Source: Marasmius tenuissimus
Lineage: Eukaryota > Basidiomycota > Agaricomycetes > Agaricales > Marasmiaceae
Direction of reading: 5' to 3'
DNA: 64,000 bases
Assembly (NCBI GenBank): GCA_029532415.1
Contig: JAQOTA010000017.1
Location: 434,001-498,000 of the forward strand
Below, piece after piece: positions 39,530-48,523 of this stretch. Within the stretch, counting starts at the first letter, position 1. Every line of letters begins with the position of its first letter. The notes beneath the pieces are model-generated. The model did not search any database. It saw only the letters and a list, made by a program, of their open reading frames with translations, and was not told where the DNA came from. The translations under genes were made by a program, and so were the position numbers.

Positions 39530-40306
39530 CTCCCACAACTGGCTTATTTCATCTCCTCTTGTGCAGTATCTAGTGTACCTATCTACGACCTGTTGTCGGT
39601 AATTCCCGCTACTGACAAGTAGAGAGTTTTACCGGATTGCGCAGGCTGTTGCGCACAATTCGATCACCTCTGAACGTGACTTAGTTTTCCACGATCACGA
39701 GCATTTTCCTCTTCCTTTTCTCAGTCTAGACTCTACGACTCTGTGTCCGCCACCAACGTCTCAGTTTGCCGTGGTGTCAAACGTCTGCGGTGCATCGAAA
39801 TTCCAATTTCCACTCACCACCCTGCCCCTCAGGTACAGTAAAAAACTACATGGTTCCACTTTTCAAAGCGAGTCAGCAACCAACCACTGATAGAAGCACG
39901 ACCTTCGTCAGTGCCGTCGGACTCTTGAGATCATGCTTTTCGCGATGGAAAAAAAAATCGAGATGACTTTGATTAGAGGCCTGACTTGAAGGTACACGGA
40001 ACTCTACAAGGAAAGCAGCATGCTAGTGTGACAGGTGTCAGGATCATCCAAATTTGTGTCTGAGCAACCGGAACTACTTTCTCATCCCTCACCCCACAGC
40101 TAACTTGAGACAGAACCCTAGATTCTAAATAAACTCGGCCATCGTTTAGCTCTGGGGTCTCGGTTTTCAGAGATCCACCAATCTGAGAATCAAGCCAGCC
40201 GCCACGCACCTCAACCCCGATTCACGCAGCTCATTGTGTACGTGCGTAACTACCCCTGTGGCTGGATCCAGGTTTCATCCTGACTCGTCCGTGTTTCCGC
40301 TCACTT
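39530..40306. other. Gene-free sequence left of the palindrome element
   Basis: There are about 780 bp after nuf2 with no ORF of coding character and no recognised TE domain. It forms part of a 4.3 kb gene desert (39530-43865), the largest in the window. Confidence 0.4.
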
Positions 40307-40315
40307 CCTTTATTG
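40307..40315 (+). repeat. Left copy of 9-bp target site duplication
   Basis: CCTTTATTG here is repeated in direct orientation at 41184-41192, immediately outside the inverted ends of the element. The match can be extended one base leftwards (TCCTTTATTG). Confidence 0.7.
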
Positions 40316-40369
40316 CAGAATGGAGCGGATGCTGTGAACGGCCGGCGGCTCTCGACCGGCGGCCATCTA

Positions 40370-40539
40370 ACCCACAGGTCAAAAAGAACTCGCCTGCAGG
40401 CTGCCAGTTCGCAACCTATAGGTGTCTTCGCGCTGACCTACGGGTTTGATGACTTTCACCTGTAGGTAAAGACGAATTTAGCCTGCAGGTGAAGCTCCGG
40501 CCCTACCTTAAGGCTAGAGATACTATGTGACCCACGGGT
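40370..40539. repeat. Left array of spaced 10-bp palindromes
   Basis: Cores start at 40370 (ACCCACAGGT), 40392 (GCCTGCAGGC), 40414 (ACCTATAGGT), 40436 (ACCTACGGGT), 40458 (ACCTGTAGGT), 40481 (GCCTGCAGGT), 40505 (ACCTTAAGGC) and 40530 (ACCCACGGGT). Start-to-start distances are 22, 22, 22, 22, 23, 24 and 25 bp. The 12-15 nt spacers are all different. Confidence 0.9.
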
Positions 40540-40830
40540 CATTTTACCAGCACCTACCAGTTTTGTTACTGTTTGCTATTTAGCATGGACTGTGTATCGG
40601 TCTAGGAAAGTGTATTTCACTCACCGGTACTCTGTGCTGTTCCCTGAGATCACCTAGCTATAGAAGCTTCGAGCAGTTTTTTATGACAGTTTTACGTGCC
40701 ATTTAGCACTGACTTCCCCTAGAGCTTTTAGCCTCCTCAGGAGGAAAGACCCCGTATTCCAACTGTATTCAAGTTTGACGCCCTGGATTCTCTATGTACC
40801 TCGACCGAGCATAAAGTTGGTGAAGTGGCC

Positions 40831-40876
40831 TTCGATTCAAACCTGGCGTAAATCTATATGCCAGATTTGAATCGAA
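40831..40876. repeat. 17-bp inverted repeat (hairpin) in element centre
   Basis: TTCGATTCAAACCTGGC at 40831-40847 faces GCCAGATTTGAATCGAA at 40860-40876. The arms match at 16 of 17 positions around a 12-nt loop. In minus-strand RNA the mismatch becomes a G-U pair. Confidence 0.85.
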
Positions 40877-40919
40877 TTGAGTATCAAGCGCTTCTCGTAG
40901 GTTGCCAAGCTACTCACTG

Positions 40920-41155
40920 AGCCACAGGTGGCAGGTATTCGACCCACAGGCTATAGCTGGGCTGACCCATGGGTCTCTATCTATGTAACCTTTGGGTCAG
41001 GAACCGCTGACCTACGGGTTGTTGTCCAGCCCGACCCACGGGTCAAAAGCAGACAACCCACAGGTGGAAGTCAGTGCGACCTGCAGGTTTCCGGACAAAA
41101 AACCCGCAGGTATCACCGGATCAACCTGCAGGTCAGACGGCCGGCGGTCGACCGC
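40920..41155. repeat. Right array of spaced 10-bp palindromes
   Basis: Cores start at 40920 (AGCCACAGGT), 40942 (ACCCACAGGC), 40965 (ACCCATGGGT), 40988 (ACCTTTGGGT), 41010 (ACCTACGGGT), 41034 (ACCCACGGGT), 41056 (ACCCACAGGT), 41079 (ACCTGCAGGT), 41102 (ACCCGCAGGT) and 41124 (ACCTGCAGGT). Steps are 22-24 bp. The array runs into the perfect 18-bp palindrome CCGGCGGTCGACCGCCGG at 41141-41158. Confidence 0.9.
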
Positions 41156-41183
41156 CGGTCATGTACAGTATCTGCTCCGTTCT

Positions 41184-41192
41184 CCTTTATTG
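41184..41192 (+). repeat. Right copy of 9-bp target site duplication
   Basis: CCTTTATTG, identical to 40307-40315, directly follows the right inverted end (…CCGTTCT). Confidence 0.7.
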
Positions 41193-43865
41193 GATATTCT
41201 CTGATCTGACCCCAAGCGCACATAAACCCCGCCCATACAGACTTGGGTTGGCCACCGTCCTTATGTTCACCTTACGTCTTCCCTTTTTCTTTCTACCTGG
41301 CCTTAGCCAACTGCAAGTTCTCGGTCAGCACATCACGGAAGGCTCGTTTAGAGTTTTTGTCAGCTATCTGGCCTAATCCTGATTAACAGTCTATCAGTAT
41401 CACACGCGGACTGAATATAAAACCCATCTTCCTGCCTGAACTGTCTTCGGAAACACTGGCTCCGAAGCTGCACTCAAGCCACCAAAATTTCTTCCCTGCG
41501 GCTGTGAGGAGCCAGCCGAAGGCTGGGCGATGAGCAGCCGCCATAGGAAAAGAATAGAAAATCACTCTGGGAAGTGTAATTGCGTATTTCAAAAGCCGTC
41601 CATTGAAAGGTCTTTGCGAGGTGTTTGGACGATTTTCACACCTGTCAGAATTGAGGTCGTCGCAAAATACGGGTATTCAGCACATTCAGAGATTTGGACA
41701 TGTACTTATAGACAGGCAGTAGCGGGCGCTGCCGCTCGACGGCGCCTGGCGTTATGTATCGGGCTTGGACCCACATGGACCCATCCTTACCATTGGTTCG
41801 TCACATGGACGAGGCTCCCACGATCCGACGTTTGCCGATCGCCATAAATTAGCTCTCTCACTCCCAAACTTTTCCAGGCCATGCTCTTGCTCCTTCGCGC
41901 CAGGAGTCTCCTCTTCGTACTCCTCTTCGTACATCGATCATTTGACGGTCTCGTGTTCTCATACATCCCTCGATGACCACAAGCGACGCCAGCAGGCAAA
42001 TTATCCCTATCGACATGATCCCTCATATTTCACATCACGGACTCACGAAGCTCGTCATCGACTTTCCGCTGTTGATAAATGAGGCATTTGCGTAAGTTTT
42101 TAACCAGCACGATTGCGCAAGACGTAGCGATTCAACCGGGGTTCAGTATCGAGCGCGTGTGATAGCTCAAGGTCCTTATATCTTGACTCATACACCCACA
42201 AAGGTGCCACCCTCTGCACTCTTCAATTTTTATGTGTCTTCAGCTCTGGTCAGGCTCTGCGACCGTCTTCAATCAACCCGTCCAAAAAAAGTTGGTCTTG
42301 CCTCTTGGCCAGCTGATTTCAGTTCCGTTCACTGAATTAGCGGAGGTAAATGTCGAGCACAATAATAAATTGTACCGCTGTGCCCTTCCTGATTCTTCCT
42401 GGTGCACTTGTACTCATTTGACCTGACGAGGGTCAACGCTGAACCGCTCAAGATTCGGTGAATCATATATGCCTCTGGCTCGTTGAAGTGACCTTCCGAT
42501 CTGTGGTTGCCCCGCTAGCCCATCAACTTTGAGGTAAAGTATCCCAATCCACCTTCTCGCTCAACTTTGAATCGACTCTCACTATTACACCACAGTCCAG
42601 CTCACTGCTCACGGTGTATCTCTTTGGGTTGATAGGCAAAGTCGCCTGTCGTACACCGAGCATGAACTGGAATGTCGACAGTGGTGAGAGTAAAATCGTG
42701 CTCTCGATACACCACACCAGGGCCACATCGTTTCCGGTGTAAGTCATAACTTAATCGTCAACTTTTGCTGATCTATCCGACTCGACTACGAAACACTCAC
42801 AACACATCATTGGGTTCTAGCGCTGTGCAGGTACATAACCACATTTACATTGTTACCGCGCCTGAGGACCACTTTCAATGTGCAACCAGCTCAAGGAAAC
42901 GGAGAAACCCCAGCGTGCGAGGCGGCGACAAGAAAGATAGACTACAGTTGGAGTAGCGGGCTAAGGACGGAGACGAAATCATTAGCAGTAGCAAGAACAA
43001 AGACACGACCACGATAGTATGCAGTACGACCGTGTTGCGAGTCGTTCTGTTATCTACAGAGAGTTAGGAAGTCATCGCTCGGGTCATTTTCCTGGATCAT
43101 CTCAATATTGAGAGTACTGAGGGTCGAGAAGGGTCGAGAAGGCTTGTATCTAAGCTGGTTGTACTAGTAGATCATCGTCGTCGAAATTCAATAATGCGAA
43201 CTATCTGATTGGCTTTTTCCCACCCTGAATTCTTTCTCCCCGGCCACCATCAGCGCATGCTCGCTTCCACATTGGTTGGAGCCTGCCCTCGGAATATGCG
43301 GTATCCACTAGCCCTTCTTGACATCGCTACTGCTTTGGTCTTGTCGAAGTTGTTTCCTTGATCTTCAGGCCACAGCTCGTCGGCCGCCTTTTGAATCAAA
43401 TGTCATGAAGCAATTGAATCTGGGACGGCGCGTGCGGCGTAGTTGGCTCGTTTCATGACCTAATCTTCTAGCTATATTTCCAGCTGCTGAACTCAACACC
43501 GAAATAGTATGATTGCCAAAGCTGTTCTCTGTTCCCGCCGATCCGCGCAACGCATTCTGTAACTTCTATCGCACCCACTCTCGGCCGTGAACACGCTTTT
43601 ACTCCCGGCTATCATCTTACAATGAAGTGGACTCCATTTCAAGGCTAGTTGAACTACAAGTCTCCATCAGAAGAATGTATCCAACTGAGCGATTTATCTT
43701 CAAAGCCTAAAGCGTGCAACATTAAAGTCTTCCATTATGCATGGGATAAAAGGATGCTGGTCGAGAGGTATCCCGTCGACAGCAGGACCCAGCCTACAGT
43801 TCTGCTCAGTTTCTTCTTGCGGACCCTTGCAATCTTCGATCCCAACATCTACCAATATTTGGAAT
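41193..43865. other. Gene-free sequence right of the element, 2.7 kb
   Basis: No gene, transposon domain or RNA was recognised. Short ORFs (for example 41765-42082 on plus) have no coding character. A small tandem duplication GGGTCGAGAA GGGTCGAGAA lies near 43121-43140. The distal part must include the promoter of the MFS gene, which has several upstream ATGs. Confidence 0.4.
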
Positions 43866-45577
43866 ATGGCAACGACCCCAGAGTCAGACGAGAAGCAGCT
43901 TGCAACATCCCACTTGACAGAACTCCCCGGCAAGCATCATCGGAACGTGCGAGATACCGCGGCGACGGGGAATACCGCGACAGATCAGTAGGGCTATTCC
44001 TTTGTTCTGTATTGTGTCTTCCTCATTTGCTCCGAATGTTAGATATGGGAAATCTCTGGTCGATTTCGATCTCAAAGCAGAAGCTCGACTTCGTCTGAAG
44101 ATCGACCTCATGATCATACCCACTGTGTCGCTGTTGTACCTGTTTTGCTTCATTGATAGGGCCAACGTCGGTGAGGAGTCCATTACGCGGAAGCAATACA
44201 GTCCTTATGAACTTGTTGTCTATTCTATAGGAAACGCCAGACTTGCTGGCTTGGAAGCCGATTTGGGCCTTGAAGGCTACGACTACAACATCGTTCTGAC
44301 CTCTTTCTATGTCTCCTATATCGTATTTGAGATCCCCAGTAACATTTTATGCAAGAAAGTCGGTCCTGGATGGTTCATTCCCACTTGCACCCTCCTTTTT
44401 GGCGCCACATCCATTGCGACTGCATTCGTGAAGAATATGGCGCAAGCAGCTGGGGTCCGTTTCGTTCTCGGTAAGTCGTCATTAGCCTTGGTGTATAAAT
44501 ATACAATGGCTCACGACACTCCTAGGTATCTTCGAGGCCGGAATGCTACCTGGGATTGCGTACTACCTATCTCGTTGGTACCGGCGAAGCGAACTAGCGT
44601 TCCGCCTCTCCGTGTATGTCGCCATGGGTCCCTTGGCCGGGGCCTTCGGGGGAATCTTGGCATCAGGGATTCTCCGTCTCTCTCATTTCGGTAGTCTACA
44701 GCAATGGCGAATGATATTTGCCATCGAGGGGATCGTCACTTGCTGTCTAGCTCTCATTGGCTTCATCACTCTTACCGATCGGCCCCAGACAGCTCGCTGG
44801 CTTACGAAGGAAGAGAAAGAACTCGCCATCTCTCGCGTGAAATCTGAACGCGTCGGCCAGACCGCGGTTCTCGACAAGTTGGATCTTACCAAACTCATAC
44901 GGGGGGTGACTAGCCCAGTCACCATCGCGGTTTCTTTTATCTTTCTTCTCGACAACGTCACCGTACAGGGACTTGCATTCTTCCTACCCACCATCATCAG
45001 AACGATCTATCCGACCAAAGGAGTAGTACAGCAGCAGCTACAAACCGTTCCGCCCTACATCGTTGGGACTTTCTTCACCGTCCTACTCCCTTATGTGAGC
45101 TGGCGGATTGACCGACGGCTTATTCTTTTCATTGCGTCTGCTCCTTTTATGATGACGGGGTATATCATGTTCCTCGCATCTGAAGATCCCCGCGTTCGCT
45201 ACGGTGCAACTTTCCTTATCGCTGCAGGATCCTTTCCCTTCGGAGCGCTATGCAATGCAGAGGTCTCCGCGAACGTAGTGTCGGATACTGCGCGTGCTTC
45301 GGCCATTGGTATGGACGTCATGTTCGGTAATATTGGAGGTCTCGTCTCGACTTGGAGCTTCCTACCCCTCGATGGACCCAGTTATCCGATTGGGAATGGA
45401 TTGAATCTCGCGACGTCGAGCACGATATTGATGATCAGTATCATGTTGTTGACCTGGATGGTGGCAGACAACAAGAGGAGAGGGCAGAGGGATATTCAGG
45501 AAGAACTGGAAGGCCTGGATCAACGAAGTGTTGAGAGTTTGGACTGGAAACATCCGGGGTTCAGATGGCATCCATGA
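43866..45577 (+). CDS. MFS transporter, anion:cation symporter (allantoate permease-like) family
   Basis: A 12-helix plasma-membrane carrier for a small organic anion or vitamin. Exons are 43866-43987, 44043-44170, 44231-44470 and 44526-45577. It starts MATTPESDEKQLATSHLTEL. Family blocks: IIPTVSLLYLFCFIDRANVG (TM1 plus the conserved DRANVGNA), YDYNIVLTSFYVSYIVFEIP (TM2), SNILCKKVGPGWFIPTCTLL, FEAGMLPGIAYYLSRWYRRS (TM4 and the YYLSxWY motif), GPLAGAFGGILASGI (TM5) and WRMIFAIEGIVTCCLALIGF. A central loop with LTKEEKELAISRVKSE precedes six C-terminal helices. The C-terminus ends KHPGFRWHP, typical of Dal5/TNA1/VHT1-like fungal proteins. The substrate cannot be told from sequence. Confidence 0.94.
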
Positions 45578-45864
45578 TTCCACGAGCCTTCAATGGTTGG
45601 GCGGCGGTAGTGTTGCGGACGGTGTATGATAATTCGAGTGAATTCTGTTGATATCTTTCTCTCCAGTGATGCTTGGAAGCTTCTGAATGAACGTTCTGAC
45701 GTCCGAACTTCGAAGTCGATGCAGTCACCAGTCCATAAAGCCTCAACATAATCGGTCCGGGGAGGAGAGGGCGCTAAAAGCAGTTGTAGACCTAGGCGCC
45801 CGTAATTATTTGGGTTGTGGATTAGTCAGAAGGCGCATCTCTCTCAACTTGCTTCCCCACTACC

Positions 45865-46469
45865 ATGTCCAAGCATCATCCGGGTGTGTTTACTTCCATC
45901 AATCGACTATTACTCGTACTGAAAAGCAACTAGATCTCATAATGTGCCGGCGTCAGCCTGGTATCGGTGCGTCAACCTTCCTCTGACTTGTGGTACACGT
46001 ATCTGACATTTCACTTTATGGTTAGCTATTGGTCGGCTTTGTGAAAAGTGTGACGGAAAATGGTATCTCTCAGCACTCGAAGTGGGCTGACAGCTTCTGA
46101 AAACCACGACTTTTAGCCCAGTTTGTGATTCGTACGTACGGCCAGAGACCTTGGTCCGAATTTGCGATGAGTGTAACTTTGGTACTTATGGAGGACGGTG
46201 CATCATTTGTGGCTCTCCTGGTGAGTAACATCCTCTACTATTATTAGACCATCTCAAACAAGGTTTTTCAATAAGGTATATCTGACGCGTACTACTGCGC
46301 CGAGTGTACACGACTTGAGAAGGATAGAGACGGATGCCCGAAGATCGTTAACTTGGGAGCCAGTAGGACCGATCTGTTTTACGAGCGCAGGAGACTGGGT
46401 ATGTCTGTGCTTCACCATCATATGAACATGACTGAGATATTTTACTCGTAAGGATTCAAGAAAGGCTAG
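45865..46469 (+). CDS. rds3: Splicing factor Rds3 / PHF5A (SF3b subunit)
   Basis: This is a small zinc-knuckle protein of the U2 snRNP SF3b complex, needed for branch-site recognition and prespliceosome assembly. Six tiny exons (45865-45883, 45934-45966, 46026-46062, 46117-46220, 46276-46398, 46453-46469) total 333 nt, giving 110 aa, exactly the family length. The protein starts [20 protein letters not shown], with Cys pairs in [33 protein letters not shown] and AYYCAEC. It then runs [20 protein letters not shown] and ends ERRRLGFKKG, as in human PHF5A. No exon is long enough to be found by simple ORF calling. It is convergent with the F-box gene (112 bp). Confidence 0.97.
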
Positions 46470-46581
46470 CGCTCCATTACATTCACAACTCCCTGTCGAA
46501 ATTACGTCCTCGCTCGATCTGTATACTAATTACATGCGTCTTTCAGACCCACGATGTTTTGATATTTCATAAAATGCGCCA

Positions 46582-48147
46582 TTAGAATGAAGACCCGCTC
46601 ATTAGCACACCTTCTGTCGACATGAAGTTACCGTGGGATGCGGACCTCGTCCAGCAAATGATTTTGTAATGAATTCTAGGGCTGCCAGTATCTGACTGAC
46701 AAATACTTCGCAGCTCCTGTTCTACTTCGTCCATATGCGCGGGGTGGTCCACCCAAAAGACCACGCTTGCCACACGAAGTTGTGGGCAATAAACGTCTGT
46801 TTGAGCATCACATCGACGCCTGAGCATTTCCAGAACACCCCACCGCGTGCGCAGGTCTGAGCTCGTCCAAGTGACGTTTTCGAGGTTGGGACACAAAGTC
46901 ACCGGTGAGACACCTCCCATAGTTTCCACGTTACGGCGATTCGTGAATAGTCTCGTGGTCTCATAGGAGGCCTCAATCAACTCGAGGGCCTGAATACTCT
47001 CGCCCTCGCAGGCCAGGTACCCGGACACGGCGTAGCTAATTTCAGGCTCGTCGTCCTCGTCGTCGGCAGTCAAGTGGAGTGTCAACCTGCACAGGGGAGA
47101 GGGATCAAGAATTTCTCGACGTAATTGGAGTGATTGAATAGGCAAGAATGGTTCGTCCGCGGCATTGAAAGGGAGGTCGAAAACATCGCTGATGCAATGA
47201 GTATAACTTAGCCGCTCTAAGGAGGGAAGAAAAAGCGCCGCCATCAAGGAAGCCGTGGTTCTTGGGTACTCGTCAACGATGACGAGTTCCCTGAGATCTC
47301 TGAGCTCGAGTCTCCTCTGAGGCTCAAACCCGAAGGGCGCGGAGGTTTCCCCAACTGTCAACCTACAGACCCTCAGGTTCAGACACCTTTCGAGAATCTG
47401 GAAAACGAGGAGGGGAGTGGGTCGAAACAGGTCTGAGCCTAGACGATAGGTGAGGGCAAGCTCGGAGAGGAATTCGAATGAGCTCCGTGGTACAAGCAAG
47501 AGGTTCACGGGCAGAGATGTTGTGCTGAGCAATAGTGAGTGTAAAAGTATGTTGCCGCGGAAGAAAGGAAGGTTGTGCGCCGTCGCTGTGTCCCATAAAG
47601 TCCACACAGAACGGGCAGTACCAATCGATAACAACCTGAGTGACAAAAAGGACCGTTCGACCCCCTGACCGTCGTAGCAAATAGCCCGAAAGGCCTGAGG
47701 GGAGACGTCCAAGTTCAGGCATACATATCTAGCTGAGAAGTCCCCGACGACCCTGGATATCTCCATTATCGTGAGATCTCTCAGACCGCTGGAGGGCGCT
47801 GACAGCCCCGCCACCCCGTCCTGAGGGTCGGGGTCTTCTTGGATGGAAAGGGACAACGGTGAATCACTGGCCCGAGTGAGCCATGCCCTGACCCCTACCG
47901 AGGCAGGGACACTCCCATCTATGTTTCCAAGGCTACTAGAGCTCTCTAGAAAGCGTCGAGGAAAGGTCAATTGGACGGTGGACCAAAGGCTGGGAGTGGA
48001 CACCGCAATTTTCCTCCAGCGTTTGCAGACCGTCAAGAAGAGCAGGGGGGGTCGCGAGGTCCCGGCGTCGGTAAACGAGCCTGTCCGGGCTGAAAACAGA
48101 CAACAAAGGAATATTTCTTCCATGATTTCTTGTGGTACAATGTCCAT
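46582..48147 (-). CDS. F-box protein, Agaricomycete type
   Basis: A probable substrate adaptor of an SCF ubiquitin ligase. The F-box starts at the chosen ATG: MDIVPQEIMEEIFLCCLFSA, then LLFLTVCKRWRKIAVSTPSL and WSTVQLTFP. The rest (about 450 aa) is a degenerate leucine-rich-repeat-like region (LRVCRLTVGETSAPFGFEPQ, ELRDLRELVIVDEYPRTTAS, LFLPSLERLSYTH), the usual layout of the expanded Agaricomycete F-box family. The frame stays open upstream to an ATG at 48462. That part contains a plausible intron (GTACGT donor near 48225, CACAAG acceptor near 48170), so an upstream exon from the ATG at 48333 is possible. The partner substrate is unknown. Confidence 0.82.
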   Translation of the reverse strand: MDIVPQEIMEEIFLCCLFSARTGSFTDAGTSRPPLLFLTVCKRWRKIAVSTPSLWSTVQLTFPRRFLESSSSLGNIDGSVPASVGVRAWLTRASDSPLSLSIQEDPDPQDGVAGLSAPSSGLRDLTIMEISRVVGDFSARYVCLNLDVSPQAFRAICYDGQGVERSFLSLRLLSIGTARSVWTLWDTATAHNLPFFRGNILLHSLLLSTTSLPVNLLLVPRSSFEFLSELALTYRLGSDLFRPTPLLVFQILERCLNLRVCRLTVGETSAPFGFEPQRRLELRDLRELVIVDEYPRTTASLMAALFLPSLERLSYTHCISDVFDLPFNAADEPFLPIQSLQLRREILDPSPLCRLTLHLTADDEDDEPEISYAVSGYLACEGESIQALELIEASYETTRLFTNRRNVETMGGVSPVTLCPNLENVTWTSSDLRTRWGVLEMLRRRCDAQTDVYCPQLRVASVVFWVDHPAHMDEVEQELRSICQSDTGSPRIHYKIICWTRSASHGNFMSTEGVLMSGSSF

Positions 48148-48523
48148 GGTCGTCTGGTATCCGTAGAAATCTTGTGCGCGATTTTTTTCAGGATCGGACG
48201 TGGAGGGACAGGAGAGTACGTACCGGCAATGCTGATGTGAAAGTCTTTCGAAGAAGAGCAAGAGGAGGTGGGCTGTTTCTAGGAGGCGTGGCGAAAGGGA
48301 TGTAAATTTATTATAATGCTGCCTACTAGACATATGTACTTTCAAAACATCGTGACTTGGAGGGCAAAGCACGGTTCTTCGGTCCAGAACAAAGCCGGTT
48401 TTCACCCAGGAATCAAAGCAGCAGAATTCATTCGCGTAGATCATTATTGATGATAACGGCAAGGTACAAAAGAAGAAAGAGAAAAATTGGGTCCCTCATC
48501 CATGTTGTTCTTGACGTGTTTCT

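Larger units (their letters stand above)
40317..41183. mobile_element. Non-autonomous Mutator-like element with phased subterminal palindrome arrays
   Basis: This is an 867 bp unit bounded by inverted ends. The left end begins AGAATGGAGCGGATGCTGTG; the reverse complement of the right end begins AGAACGGAGCAGATACTGTA. The two match at 25 of 32 positions, and over a further 29 positions after a 3-nt gap at 23 of 29. Nearly all differences are transitions. A 9-bp direct repeat CCTTTATTG flanks it. GC-rich palindromic blocks lie at 40340-40364 and 41139-41160. Inside each end is an array of 10-bp palindromes spaced 22-25 bp, and the centre carries a long hairpin. There is no transposase ORF. The 9-10 bp duplication and long inverted ends suit a Mutator-like family; the assignment is inferred. 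Confidence 0.7.

Noticed and set aside
40370..41155. Resemblance of the palindrome arrays to a CRISPR array
   Set aside because: The regular cores with differing spacers look CRISPR-like, but the repeats are only 10 bp and spacers 12-15 nt, there is no cas gene, and the genome is fungal.
40928..41209. Open reading frames across the palindrome array (93 and 70 aa)
   Set aside because: The translation simply reflects the repeated cores (for example DLRV, DPRVK). There is no start context and no codon bias.
41765..42082. 105-aa plus-strand ORF in the gene desert
   Set aside because: There is no recognisable domain, splice context or conserved motif; composition is like the surrounding non-coding DNA.
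39530..43865. Retrotransposon remnants expected in a 4-kb gene desert
   Set aside because: No reverse transcriptase, integrase, gag or LTR pair could be read; only the palindrome element is supported.
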